DNA from: Halobacillus sp. Nhm2S1
Lineage (GTDB): Bacteria; Bacillota; Bacilli; Bacillales; Halobacillaceae
Assembly (NCBI RefSeq): GCF_019599545.1
Contig: NZ_JAIEZV010000001.1
Location: 62,001 to 126,000, forward strand
Reading direction: 5' to 3'
Length of the DNA stretch: 64,000 nt
Under the pieces are notes generated by a model. That model had not been told where the DNA came from. It searched no databases and saw nothing but the letters and a program-made list of their open reading frames with translations. Position 1 is the first letter of the stretch. Every line of letters begins with the position of its first letter. Made by a program: the position numbers and the translations under genes. Of the stretch, positions 17,032-25,436 are shown piece after piece.

Positions 17032-17057
17032 AAAAAAACCTGCCTATGCAGGTTTTT
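17032..17057. terminator. Terminator of the 33-aa gene at 17144
   Basis: AAAAACCTGC CTAT GCAGGTTTTT is a 10-bp stem with a 4-base loop and symmetrical A/T ends. It lies downstream of the small minus-strand gene. Confidence 0.85.
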
Positions 17058-17143
17058 GTCAGAAGAATATGGAGGCTGTTTCCGGGTTGGGTTTGAGAGT
17101 ATGGCGATGGTTAGAAGAGAGATTCGTGGAAGGCTGTGTATAA

Positions 17144-17245
17144 TTACGCTGATTTTTTTGTAAGAGAGTGTTGGCTTACGGCTTTTAAAAGGGTCATCTT
17201 GTCTTGGTTTGTCAACTTGTTCCAAATGCCCACTTTAATGTTCAT
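17144..17245 (-). CDS. 33-residue small protein
   Basis: A short minus-strand frame begins with ATG seven bases after GAGGAGGAA, one of the best ribosome sites in the window. It ends ahead of a clean terminator. The product begins MNIKVGIWNKLTNQDK and ends SLTKKSA: an amphipathic, net basic peptide without a signal sequence or membrane helix. I do not recognise a family. The ribosome site, terminator and spacing argue that it is translated. The flanking 17246-17500 gap shows only AT-rich promoter-like sequence. Confidence 0.6.
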   Translation of the reverse strand: MNIKVGIWNKLTNQDKMTLLKAVSQHSLTKKSA

Positions 17246-17500
17246 CGTATGTTCCTCCTCAAAATTTAATGGGGCTAGCAAATGTTTGACGAACAGACCT
17301 CACCGCTTTGTTCATACTTAGCATATACCGTCATTTAATCAAGATTAAACAACAAAAATATCTACAAAATTCGAGTCTCTCAACGATTTGAAGAAGGTTC
17401 ATTCATGAAAGTGTCGAATATGTATAAAGAGCCTGTAAAAAAACAAAGAAATCGGGCTCAAAATCTGAGAAATTGTAAAAAAGAAGAGGAGGAAGTTTTC

Positions 17501-18031
17501 ATGATTTCTTATCAAGTTCAATCAGAAAAAGGTTTTTCTGAGAAAATCGGGGAACTCGTTTGTATGCTTGAACACGCACGTGCGGTGACGATCCAGGAAG
17601 TCGCGGATCTCACGCAGGATGAACTTGATGAGTGCGAAACCGGTGGAAACTCCATTGGTATGCTTCTCTCCCACATGGCAGCGATTGAGTTTGTCCATCA
17701 GATCATCAGTTTTGACGAGAGGGATTTAACGCCAGAGGAACAGGATGAATGGGGAGCGGCACTTGAACTGGGGGACAAGGCACGTGCGAAGTTCCGTGAT
17801 ATACCTGTGGACGACTATTTGGATCTTCTTGAGACGACGAGAGATACGACGCTTGAATACTTGAAAGAAAAGGACGATGATTGGCTGTTTGAGGAACGCT
17901 CCTGGCCGAACGGAGTAAAGTATAACCCTTACTACTTATGGTTCCACGTCATGGAAGATGAAATCAGCCACCGTGGACAGATCCGTGCCATGATCCGGTC
18001 GAAGAAACAGCGGAAAATCAGTAGTTTCTAA
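17501..18031 (+). CDS. DinB/DUF664-family protein
   Basis: This 176-residue all-helical DinB-like protein has His58 in LLSHMAAIEF and the C-terminal pair in WFHVMEDEISHRGQIR (His149, His157), the expected three metal ligands. The protein is very acidic (for example DERDLTPEEQDEW). The start at 17501 (MISYQVQ) follows AAGAGGAGGAA; an upstream in-frame extension is unsupported. The role is probably that of a metal-dependent enzyme of the bacillithiol-S-transferase-like superfamily; substrate unknown. Single-gene unit with its own terminator. Confidence 0.87.
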   Translation: MISYQVQSEKGFSEKIGELVCMLEHARAVTIQEVADLTQDELDECETGGNSIGMLLSHMAAIEFVHQIISFDERDLTPEEQDEWGAALELGDKARAKFRDIPVDDYLDLLETTRDTTLEYLKEKDDDWLFEERSWPNGVKYNPYYLWFHVMEDEISHRGQIRAMIRSKKQRKISSF

Positions 18032-18061
18032 CATAAAAAAGTAGTTTTATAAGAACATACT

Positions 18062-18100
18062 AAAATAGAACTTCCTTAACATAGGAAGTTCTATTTTTTA
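18062..18100 (+). terminator. Terminator of the DUF664 gene
   Basis: AAATAGAACTTCC pairs with its complement around an 8-base loop and is followed by a T6 run. Confidence 0.9.
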
Positions 18101-18132
18101 GGATGGAATCATGCATGTTCATACTCGTTCCC

Positions 18133-18453
18133 TCAATTCGAATCCTGCCCGATACCCTTTCCGCCTCTTGTTTGTAAGGTTTTTACTCTTTCCATTCCCG
18201 TTATGATTGGTTTTGCGCGACGAATTAACGTTTGGGTAGTTTCAAGAGTCAGAGAAGCTTGATGAGCCTCTTCGCTCTTCCACACTTCATAAACATAAAC
18301 AGCATTTGGTTCACTTTCAGAAACATTGACGAGATAGATCTCGCATTCCTCAAGGTTTTTCATGGATTCAGCTGCTTCCAACAAAAGATTGACCATTGGA
18401 TCACGTTCGCCTTCTTGAACAGTAAACTTACCGAACAAACTGAATTTGCTCAT
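18133..18453 (-). CDS. ABM-domain (antibiotic biosynthesis monooxygenase-like) protein
   Basis: This 106-residue ferredoxin-like dimeric alpha/beta-barrel protein begins with the strand SKFSLFGKFTVQEGERD. The family's central segment follows (VYVYEVWKSEEAHQASL), with the Glu-x-Trp and the conserved His. Members include YgiN-type quinol monooxygenases and haem-degrading IsdG-like proteins. The Asn/Trp pair needed for haem breakdown is not evident to me, so a quinone-related or unknown role is more likely. Start chosen after AAAGGAGGG. No operon partner. Confidence 0.85.
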   Translation of the reverse strand: MSKFSLFGKFTVQEGERDPMVNLLLEAAESMKNLEECEIYLVNVSESEPNAVYVYEVWKSEEAHQASLTLETTQTLIRRAKPIITGMERVKTLQTRGGKGIGQDSN

Positions 18454-18636
18454 AATCGCCCTCCTTTTTTTATGACTTGTTCCATGTTCTACAACCGTAC
18501 TCCAATCCCCTTTTATTTCCACAACTCTTACTAATAAAGGGACTACATACCATGAAAGAAAGAAACAGCCCCCTACCATTCGTAGCGGAGCCGCTTCTTT
18601 TTAACTCTCCAGTCTATTACGGGTAGAGTATTAGTT

Positions 18637-20418
18637 TTATGTTATATCGTTTTCTGTTCTCTTGAGGTAATCCTCAATGGCATCCTCCAAGGGGCGGAAT
18701 GCCTCGTTCCAGAACGACTGCGTACTTAGGTCCTGACCGAGAAAAGCTGCGCACAGTTCATCCATCGGCAGATCTCCGGAACGACTCAACAAGTCATCGT
18801 ACTTTTCAGGGAATGATGCAGGATGTTCTTTGTAGTGTGAGTACATGCCATTACTGAACAGATAACCGATGGTGTAAGGAATGTTATAAAAAGCTTTTTC
18901 GGTATCATAGAAATGAGGAATGCTCATCCAATTATAAGCATTCACCTGTTCCAGCTGGTTTCCGAACCAGTCCCGTTCTTTTGCTTCCATCAAATCGATC
19001 ATCTCTGAAGAGGAGAGCTTTCCTTGTTTCCGTTTTTCATAAAAATCCTTTTCAAATTCAAATTTAGCTGGAATGAACGTAGTGTATTTCAGTCCGTTGA
19101 TGATTTTCATTTCTAAGAGGGAGAGGGCGTCTTCTTCTGTTTTTGCATGATCAATCGCCGCGTCCAATACAAGGTTCTCTGCGAATGTGGATGCTGTTTC
19201 TGCAAGCCCTGTTCCTGCATGCTGGGCAAATCCGGGTTGTTCATGAAGCAACGTATTGTGATAAGCATGTCCAAGCTCGTGCGCCAAAGTCACGACATCC
19301 TGATACGTTCCGTGGAAAGAAAGGAGCACCCGGCTTTCTTTCGCATGCGGGAACGAGGCGCAAAAGGCACCGTGTCGCTTGTTTTCATATGGCTCCGCAT
19401 CGATCCATCCGTCATGGAAAGCCTGCTTGGCAAAGTCTCCGAGTTTCTCACTATATCGAGAGAACTGTTTGATCACAATTTCCGTTGCCTCTTCATATGT
19501 AAGTGTTGTCTTAGCTGTGAAAGAAGGTGCATATAAATCATACCAGTCCGGTTTTGCAATGTGATCGATCTGGGCTTTTCTTTTCAGGAATTGATAGAAA
19601 AGATGCTTATGGTCGTGCAGTGCTTTCATCATGCTGTTGACAGAGGCTTCTGTAATTCTGTTCTGCTCATACATTTCTTTCAGGGGATTCGTCCAGCCTC
19701 TGAGCTCGTATAAATCATTTCTGAAACCGGCGAAGTGGTTAAAAATAAGAGCGAAACGGTCCTGATTTTGTTTGCAAACCTCAATGATGGACGCTGCAAT
19801 GGAAGAGCGGACGGAACGATCCTCGGATAACATCGCCTTCATGAACGCCATATCAAACGACATTTCCGTTCGCTCACCATCTTCTTCCACAGGTACACGA
19901 AGGCGGGCGAATTCCTGCTCGTAAAGGTCTTCCCATCCTTCGAATCCATTCATGGACAATGTGTGGATGGCCTGTTCCAATTCGGGGGCTAATCGCTCTT
20001 TCATCTGTTTCCTCCGCTCCATTAAAGAAGTACGGATCCCGGCCAGTTCCTCTGCTTGGATCCATTCATGCCAGGAAGATTCATGGATGGCAGCGATATA
20101 TTGGTCGAAGGTCAATAACAGAGTTTCCATTTTTGCTTTTAACCTTTGACTTTGATCCATAGAGTAGTGGCCGTTCCGATCCTGAACGTCTTCAGAGGAT
20201 AGGCAGATGGCATATTCATCGATCGCAAAAACGTCAGAGTAAAGCTTTTGTACTTCTTCTACAATCAGTAGAAAATCCTTGAAGACTTCAGGGGTATTTG
20301 AGTTCTTTATCTGGTCATGTAGAGCTTCCATCTGTTCATTCTTCAGTTGCAGTTCATGCTCGAGTCCATCAGGAAAAAGACGCTCCAAGTCCCATTTTTT
20401 CATTACCGTATTCTTCAT
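18637..20418 (-). CDS. M3-family oligoendopeptidase (PepF-like)
   Basis: This 593-residue cytoplasmic zinc metallopeptidase has the HEXXH motif at 380-384 (LAHELGHAYH), and the third ligand Glu lies downstream in LAETASTFAENL. The length and the C-terminal stretch YTIGYLFSNGMYSHY match the oligoendopeptidase F-related M3 subfamily (about 590-600 residues). It cleaves short peptides released from protein or imported by oligopeptide permeases. The ATG at 20418 follows TAGGAGGAA. It is monocistronic. Confidence 0.92.
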   Translation of the reverse strand: MKNTVMKKWDLERLFPDGLEHELQLKNEQMEALHDQIKNSNTPEVFKDFLLIVEEVQKLYSDVFAIDEYAICLSSEDVQDRNGHYSMDQSQRLKAKMETLLLTFDQYIAAIHESSWHEWIQAEELAGIRTSLMERRKQMKERLAPELEQAIHTLSMNGFEGWEDLYEQEFARLRVPVEEDGERTEMSFDMAFMKAMLSEDRSVRSSIAASIIEVCKQNQDRFALIFNHFAGFRNDLYELRGWTNPLKEMYEQNRITEASVNSMMKALHDHKHLFYQFLKRKAQIDHIAKPDWYDLYAPSFTAKTTLTYEEATEIVIKQFSRYSEKLGDFAKQAFHDGWIDAEPYENKRHGAFCASFPHAKESRVLLSFHGTYQDVVTLAHELGHAYHNTLLHEQPGFAQHAGTGLAETASTFAENLVLDAAIDHAKTEEDALSLLEMKIINGLKYTTFIPAKFEFEKDFYEKRKQGKLSSSEMIDLMEAKERDWFGNQLEQVNAYNWMSIPHFYDTEKAFYNIPYTIGYLFSNGMYSHYKEHPASFPEKYDDLLSRSGDLPMDELCAAFLGQDLSTQSFWNEAFRPLEDAIEDYLKRTENDIT

Positions 20419-20607
20419 ATCATTCCTCCTAAGGTTTTGATAGTATTAGTGTAATCGAATTTGGAAGAATCTTCATCATCCTCAAGACGGACTCCCGCTC
20501 CCATTCCTTATGCAGGAACGCTCTCAATGAATACTTGTCAAATCCATATATATTATTCGTAATTTAAGAGTAAGGCAGGATTGTGTAAGGGCTATATTGA
20601 GATAAAC

Positions 20608-20715
20608 GAGGTTCGTTACCAATTATGTGAGTGTGGGGTGGTTGGAAAGCTGGTTATTCCCCGTAGCCCCCATCCACCCAGCAAAAGTTTCGGAATTGCG
20701 TCTTCCACAACCTTT
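20608..20715 (+). repeat. Decayed copy of the palindromic repeat family
   Basis: This stretch shares a 17-base identical block (GGGGTGGTTGGAAAGCT, 20635-20651) with the reverse complement of the repeat at 55302. It also retains GGTTCGTT near one end and CGGAATTGCGTCTTCCACAA near the other, which resembles the family's right end. The palindrome core is deleted. It fills most of the 20419-20752 gap; the rest shows nothing else. Confidence 0.5.
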
Positions 20716-20752
20716 ATGGAGCAAAATGATGATTTTTAAGGAGGAGAAATAG

Positions 20753-21808
20753 ATGAAAATGCCGTTCATAGATGGACATAATGATACGATGATGAACTAT
20801 GAAAATGGGGTGAAGCCCTTTTTTACAGGAACGAAAGAAGGGCACATAGATTGGCCACGCGGCAACCGCTCGGGGCTTGCTGCGGGATTCTACGCCGTTT
20901 TCTGCCCGAACCCGGAAACCGATCCACTCCCTGTCGCCTACAAAACGGAAAAGGGTTATGAAAAACCGTTTCCACGAGAGTTGTCTTATGCCTATGCGTG
21001 TGCGTACACCTACAAGATGGTTGCACGCTTTTTAAAAATGGAAGCACAATCAGGTGGGAAATTCAAAGCAGCGCGGACAGTTGACGATCTAGAAAAGGCG
21101 ATCGCGGGAGAATACATGGCAGGAATCCTACATATTGAAGGAGCCGAGGGCATTGATGAAGATTTGCATGCGCTTTCCGTCTTGTATGAAGCCGGATTGC
21201 GATCCGTTGGTCCCGTCTGGAGCAGGGCCAATGCATTCGGAGAGGGAGTTCCATACCGATTCCCTTCTTCTCCTGATACGGGACCAGGTCTTACAGAATA
21301 TGGGAAAAATCTCGTGCGTGAGTGTAACCGATTAGGAATCATGATCGACCTTTCTCATTTGAATGAAAAAGGATTTTGGGATGTCGCCTCGATCAGTGAT
21401 GCTCCGCTTGTAGCTACCCACTCCAATGCGCATCAAATCTGTCCGGTTACCAGAAACCTTACAGATCAACAAATCGATGCCATCGGAAAGTCGAACGGTC
21501 TGATCGGGGTCACCTACAGTATCAATCCCAATATGGTGACAGAAGATGGGGCGAATAACGAAGGGGCCTCTCTATCTGATATTACAAAACACATCCATTA
21601 CATGATCGATCGTATTGGAATCGATCATGTCGCTTTAGGGTCGGATTTTGATGGCACCCGGGTACCGTCCGCTCTTAAAGATGTGACCGGTGTGCCGAAA
21701 GTACTTGAGCTGTTGAAAAAAGAAGGATTGGGCCGGGAAGATATCGAGAAGATCGCCTATAAAAATTGGCTTCGTGTACTAAAGGAAACATGGAAAGACG
21801 ACCGTTGA
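20753..21808 (+). CDS. Membrane-dipeptidase family (M19) peptidase
   Basis: This 351-residue zinc dipeptidase of the renal-dipeptidase family has its metal ligands visible: His9/Asp11 (DGHNDT), the bridging Glu in LHIEGAEG, and later histidines in IDLSHLNEKGFW and VATHSNAHQICP. The C-terminal motif is HVALGSDFDGT. It hydrolyses dipeptides, often with D-residues at the C-terminal position, which in Bacilli may serve cell-wall peptide or D-amino-acid dipeptide turnover. There is no signal peptide, so it is cytoplasmic. AAGGAGGAG precedes the ATG. It is monocistronic with a terminator shared with the convergent yqkF. Confidence 0.93.
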   Translation: MKMPFIDGHNDTMMNYENGVKPFFTGTKEGHIDWPRGNRSGLAAGFYAVFCPNPETDPLPVAYKTEKGYEKPFPRELSYAYACAYTYKMVARFLKMEAQSGGKFKAARTVDDLEKAIAGEYMAGILHIEGAEGIDEDLHALSVLYEAGLRSVGPVWSRANAFGEGVPYRFPSSPDTGPGLTEYGKNLVRECNRLGIMIDLSHLNEKGFWDVASISDAPLVATHSNAHQICPVTRNLTDQQIDAIGKSNGLIGVTYSINPNMVTEDGANNEGASLSDITKHIHYMIDRIGIDHVALGSDFDGTRVPSALKDVTGVPKVLELLKKEGLGREDIEKIAYKNWLRVLKETWKDDR

Positions 21809-21824
21809 TCCCCGTTTCCTATAG

Positions 21825-21867
21825 AAAAAGACGAGAATGACCCTGGGGCAGGGAGTTCTCGTCTTTT
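21825..21867. terminator. Bidirectional terminator
   Basis: AAAAGACGAGAA pairs with TTCTCGTCTTTT. The loop itself contains a small CCCT/AGGG hairpin. It sits between convergent genes. Confidence 0.85.
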
Positions 21868-21883
21868 GGTTTGTACTGCATGA

Positions 21884-22807
21884 TTAGGCTCTATGTTTTT
21901 GATAGGTGATTCCTCTTGTTAAATCCTGCATTTTCTTGAAAGTCTGGTCCGTCAATGGAGGGGACTCAAGGTAGCGCAAGTTGTCGTTCAGCTGTTCCAC
22001 AGAGCTTGCTCCGAAGACAGCGGTCGCGACGGCTGGATTTTGCAGGACATATTGAAGCGCGAGCGTTTCTGCTGTACTCTCGTTCGTGGTGAAGGATTGC
22101 CATTGCTTTGCGATTTCCAATACTTCATCCTGGCTGTACTCTAAAAATCCATTCTCTGCTTTTTCCCGGGCCTTTTCTTGACCTTTCGAAGATAACATCC
22201 CTTTTGCCAGCGGGCCCCTTGCCAGGACACTGATTTCATTGTCTGCAAGCAGATTGAGAATTTCCTCTTCCGGGCGGCGGTCAAGGGCATTGTACTGCAT
22301 CATCACACTGACGATATTGGATTTTTCTACATACTCTTTGATGACATTCGGGCGGATGGAAGAGATGCCGTACTCTCTGATCAGTCCCTCTTGTTTAAGC
22401 TCTTCGAAAGCTTCAATGCTTTCCTCAATCGGGTCTTCAATGGTCCCGCCGTGCAGTTGATAAAGGTCGATATAATCGATACCCAGTCGTTTCAGGCTGT
22501 CTTTCACACCTTCTTTAATGTGTTCTTTGGAGGGGTCCCAGTGCCAGTCCTTTTCATCACGATTAAAGTTGTTGCCGACTTTCGTTCCGATTAATAATTC
22601 GTCCCTTTTTCCTTTGACCGCTTCTCCTACGATTTTTTCGTTTTCTCCAAAATCGTATAAATCGGCCGTATCTAAGTAATTGATGCCGGCATCGACGGCG
22701 CGGTCGATGATGTCTTTCGCTTTGTTATGATCCGTCCCGAGCGACATGCACCCAAGGCTGATTTCGGATACATATAAATCGGAAGATCCTAATTGACGTT
22801 TGTTCAT
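21884..22807 (-). CDS. yqkF: Aldo/keto reductase YqkF
   Basis: This 307-residue NADPH-dependent aldo/keto reductase has the catalytic tetrad Asp46 and Tyr51 (YLDTADLYDFGENE), Lys76 (GTKVG) and His120 (LYQLHGG). The barrel C-terminus has the nucleotide-binding VFGASSVEQL. Its position divergent from nudF matches yqkF of B. subtilis. The physiological carbonyl substrate is unknown; detoxification of reactive aldehydes is typical of the family. The ATG follows AAAGGATGATG. Confidence 0.92.
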   Translation of the reverse strand: MNKRQLGSSDLYVSEISLGCMSLGTDHNKAKDIIDRAVDAGINYLDTADLYDFGENEKIVGEAVKGKRDELLIGTKVGNNFNRDEKDWHWDPSKEHIKEGVKDSLKRLGIDYIDLYQLHGGTIEDPIEESIEAFEELKQEGLIREYGISSIRPNVIKEYVEKSNIVSVMMQYNALDRRPEEEILNLLADNEISVLARGPLAKGMLSSKGQEKAREKAENGFLEYSQDEVLEIAKQWQSFTTNESTAETLALQYVLQNPAVATAVFGASSVEQLNDNLRYLESPPLTDQTFKKMQDLTRGITYQKHRA

Positions 22808-22902
22808 GTCATCATCCTTTCCAAGTTAAGTGTAGCGGATTATTCCGGTTCCATGCCACTCCTGTGATAAAATAACGATAGGAACAAGAGAGGATGAATG
22901 TT

Positions 22903-23448
22903 TTGAAAAAATTCGAAGAAAAAACATATGAAACAGAAACGATTTATAAAGGGAAAATTGTTCAATTGGATATCGACAGTGTTACTTTACCCGATGGGAA
23001 TACATCTAAACGGGAACTGATTCGTCATCCAGGTGCTGTCGCCGTCATTGCGATCACGGAAGAAGGAAAGCTCGTTTGTGTGGAACAGTACAGAAAACCG
23101 ATGGAGAAAAGCATCATCGAAATCCCTGCAGGCAAGCTTGAGCCAGGAGAAGACCCGAAAACATGTGCGCTCAGGGAACTGGAAGAGGAAACAGGGTACA
23201 CGTCCGATGACCTTGAATTCATTACTTCTTTCTACACCTCTCCTGGGTTCGCTGATGAGATCGTACATTTATACTTCACGGACCGGATTCAACCGATGGA
23301 GGAGCAGCCGGACGGAGATGAGGACGAGTTCGTCGAACAAATCGAACTGACAGTGGAGGAAGCAGAAGCTCTGGAAAAAGAAGAGCGGATCCATGATGCG
23401 AAAACCGCCTATGCCATCCTTTACATGAAATTGAGAAATGCGAGATGA
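22903..23448 (+). CDS. nudF: ADP-ribose pyrophosphatase NudF
   Basis: This 181-residue Nudix hydrolase cleaves ADP-ribose to AMP and ribose-5-phosphate. The Nudix box runs GKLEPGEDPKTCALRELEEE followed by TGY, all key residues present, and FYTSPGFADEIVHLYF is the ADPRase-specific segment. I prefer the TTG at 22903 (MKKFEEKTYETE) because it lines up with the B. subtilis NudF N-terminus and stands nine bases from GAGG; an in-frame ATG at 22894 overlaps that ribosome site. The stop overlaps the next start (ATGA), implying translational coupling to the EndoQ-like gene. Confidence 0.94.
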   Translation: MKKFEEKTYETETIYKGKIVQLDIDSVTLPDGNTSKRELIRHPGAVAVIAITEEGKLVCVEQYRKPMEKSIIEIPAGKLEPGEDPKTCALRELEEETGYTSDDLEFITSFYTSPGFADEIVHLYFTDRIQPMEEQPDGDEDEFVEQIELTVEEAEALEKEERIHDAKTAYAILYMKLRNAR

Positions 23449-24605
23449 TGGATACGTTTTTCGTCGATCTACATATTCATATCGGGAGGGATTGGAACGG
23501 AAAGCCTGTCAAAATTACCGGATCCAAATCGCTGACACTCTCGAATATCCTTGAAGAAGCGACGAATCGAAAAGGGCTCGATATGGTTGGAGTCATTGAT
23601 GCTCAGGCTCCTTCTGTACAGGAAGAAATGTTGGATCTTATTGATCGCGGGAAAGCAGTGGAATTAAAGGGAGGGGGTATCCGTTATCAAGATACGGTCC
23701 TCCTTTTAGGTTCTGAAATTGAAGTGTATGATGCGGCTTGTTCCGGTCCCATCCATGTGCTCTGTTATTTTCCGACGGTGAATCGGATGAGAGCGTTCAC
23801 CGCCTGGCTTTCTCATAAGATGAAAAATGTGAATTTAAGCTCTCAGCGTTTTTATGGCACCGCTCGCGAGCTCCAGCAGTATGTGAAAGATCATGAGGGG
23901 ATTTTCATTCCTGCTCATGTCTTCACACCTTTTAAAAGCCTTTATGGAAAAGGGGTGAAGGAGACATTAAGGGAGGTTCTTGATCCTGACAAAATTGATG
24001 CTGTGGAACTTGGCTTGAGCGCGGATACAGGGATGGCCGATCTGATTGGAGAGCTCGAACCGTACACCTATGTGACCAACTCTGATGCTCATTCCTTAGG
24101 GAAGCTTGCCCGGGAGTATCAGCAAATGACATTGAAGGCGCTGAATTTTGAGGAATTGCAGATGGCCCTTCATAACCAGCAGGGAAGGAAAGTCCTCACC
24201 AATTATGGGATGAGCCCTGCCATGGGGAAATACCATCAGACCGTTTGTGCGAAATGTCTCGCGCCAGCTGAACTTTCTGCTTCTCACTGCGAAGCCTGTG
24301 GATCGAGAAAGATCGTCAAAGGGGTAAACGACCGTGTGCAGGAGTTGAAATCTAGTACACAAAAGAAAGAAAGGCCACCGTATGTCTATCAAGTGCCTCT
24401 ATCATCTCTCCCGGGAGTAGGAACGCGTACCTACGAGAAACTTATTAAAGCTTTTGGAACGGAGATGGCTGTCATCCATGAGGTTTCACGCGAACAATTG
24501 ACAGCAGTCATTCCTGAACAGGTGGTTGAACGGATCATCGCGATGAGAAAAGGCACACTCACCATACAAGCGGGTGGAGGCGGACGGTATGGAAGAATTC
24601 AATAG
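23445..24605 (+). CDS. EndoQ-like PHP-domain DNA repair endonuclease
   Basis: This 386-residue protein has an N-terminal PHP phosphoesterase domain (FFVDLHIHIGRDW; later GIFIPAHVFTPF and TNSDAHSLG supply metal ligands). A zinc ribbon follows (CAKC at ~268 and CEAC at ~287), then a C-terminal helix-hairpin-helix-like stretch (LSSLPGVGTRTYEKLI). This is the endonuclease Q layout, an enzyme that nicks 5' of deaminated bases and abasic sites in archaea and some Bacilli. In B. subtilis the corresponding position holds yqxK, long labelled a helicase. Overlap with nudF suggests shared expression. Confidence 0.82.
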   Translation: MMDTFFVDLHIHIGRDWNGKPVKITGSKSLTLSNILEEATNRKGLDMVGVIDAQAPSVQEEMLDLIDRGKAVELKGGGIRYQDTVLLLGSEIEVYDAACSGPIHVLCYFPTVNRMRAFTAWLSHKMKNVNLSSQRFYGTARELQQYVKDHEGIFIPAHVFTPFKSLYGKGVKETLREVLDPDKIDAVELGLSADTGMADLIGELEPYTYVTNSDAHSLGKLAREYQQMTLKALNFEELQMALHNQQGRKVLTNYGMSPAMGKYHQTVCAKCLAPAELSASHCEACGSRKIVKGVNDRVQELKSSTQKKERPPYVYQVPLSSLPGVGTRTYEKLIKAFGTEMAVIHEVSREQLTAVIPEQVVERIIAMRKGTLTIQAGGGGRYGRIQ

Positions 24606-24622
24606 AAACTGAGCTGGATTTG

Positions 24623-24651
24623 GTCTACTTTTTCCATCTCTCTCATAGATT
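24623..24651 (+). promoter_or_regulatory. Weak candidate sigma-E promoter of spoIIM
   Basis: CATAGATT (24644-24651) matches the sigma-E -10 at seven of eight positions, with a poor -35 (four of seven) 14 bases upstream. spoIIM is known to be sigma-E dependent in B. subtilis. Confidence 0.3.
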
Positions 24652-24686
24652 GGTCATAGACCGGTGAAGAGAAAGGTGGATAAAAG

Positions 24687-25325
24687 ATGCAGCAGGGAAT
24701 GCGAATGGTTAAAAACGACGTTCAAACCCATATGAATATTTTTGTTTTCATTTTCGTTCTTTTTATCATGGGGATGATTTTCGGAGCAGTGATCGTAAAC
24801 AGTATGAACTTTGTCCAAAAGCAGGATCTCTTCTTCTATCTGAAACAATTTTTCGAGCAGCAGACGATGATCGGAGGAACAGGAAAGGCTACGTTGTGGA
24901 AAGACAGTGTTCTTTACCATCTTAAATATATGCTTCTCTTATTTTTGTTAGGGATCTCTGTCATCGGGATGCCGATCATCACGGTTTTACTTTTCCTCAA
25001 AGGATTGGTGCTCGGGTTTTCCGTCGGTTTTCTAGTCAATCAGATGGGTTGGTATGGATTGTTGATTTCATCCGTTTCCATCGCCCCTCAAAATGTCATT
25101 ATTATTCCTGTATATTTGATAGCAGGATCTCTTGCTTTGATTTTTTCACTGACTTTATGCAAACAGCTTTTCATTCGTCGCGTTCATCAGCCGATCATGA
25201 AGGGCTTTGTAAGATATAGTGCTCTGTTCGGTGCGTTGATTGCCATTCTGATGGTTTCTTCCGTTGTGGAAGTTTTTCTCAGCAACACTTTTTTGGAATA
25301 TGTATTGAAATGGATTTACAAGTAA
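24687..25325 (+). CDS. spoIIM: Stage II sporulation protein M
   Basis: This 212-residue polytopic membrane protein has five hydrophobic segments, for example IFVFIFVLFIMGMIFGAVIV and GLLISSVSIAPQNVIII. It is a subunit of the SpoIIDMP machine that remodels septal peptidoglycan and drives engulfment of the forespore by the mother cell. The family-typical pattern is short cytoplasmic ends and a periplasm-equivalent loop around residues 44-70 (FYLKQFFEQQT). The place upstream of fur matches B. subtilis. Ribosome site AAAGGTGG. Confidence 0.93.
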   Translation: MQQGMRMVKNDVQTHMNIFVFIFVLFIMGMIFGAVIVNSMNFVQKQDLFFYLKQFFEQQTMIGGTGKATLWKDSVLYHLKYMLLLFLLGISVIGMPIITVLLFLKGLVLGFSVGFLVNQMGWYGLLISSVSIAPQNVIIIPVYLIAGSLALIFSLTLCKQLFIRRVHQPIMKGFVRYSALFGALIAILMVSSVVEVFLSNTFLEYVLKWIYK

Positions 25326-25334
25326 AATGTATTA

Positions 25335-25350
25335 GATAATAATGATTATC
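25335..25350 (+). promoter_or_regulatory. Fur-like box upstream of fur
   Basis: GATAATAATGATTATC is palindromic at 14 of 16 positions and carries the GATAAT...ATTATC ends of Fur boxes. It lies 26 bases upstream of the -35. Confidence 0.5.
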
Positions 25351-25359
25351 GTTAACAGA

Positions 25360-25374
25360 TTAAAATAATTATAA
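25360..25374 (+). promoter_or_regulatory. PerR-like box at the fur promoter
   Basis: TTAAAATAATTATAA matches the PerR consensus TTATAATNATTATAA at every position but one and ends one base before the -35. In B. subtilis PerR represses fur, so this agrees with known regulation. Confidence 0.65.
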
Positions 25375-25375
25375 T

Positions 25376-25404
25376 TTGACACTCGTTCTGTCTCTGATTA
25401 TAAT
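25376..25404 (+). promoter_or_regulatory. Sigma-A promoter of fur
   Basis: TTGACA and TATAAT are both exact consensus with 17-base spacing, 32 bases upstream of the fur start codon. Confidence 0.88.
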
Positions 25405-25436
25405 GAAGTTGGTATTACGAGGGAGGGACGAACGAT

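Noticed and set aside
17001-17225. 74-codon minus-strand frame overlapping the 33-aa gene
   Set aside because: It runs through the terminator at 17032 and has no ribosome site; the 33-codon frame is better supported.
18585-18605. Short hairpin AGCGG/CCGCT near the ABM gene
   Set aside because: A 5-bp stem with no gene ending there; probably chance.
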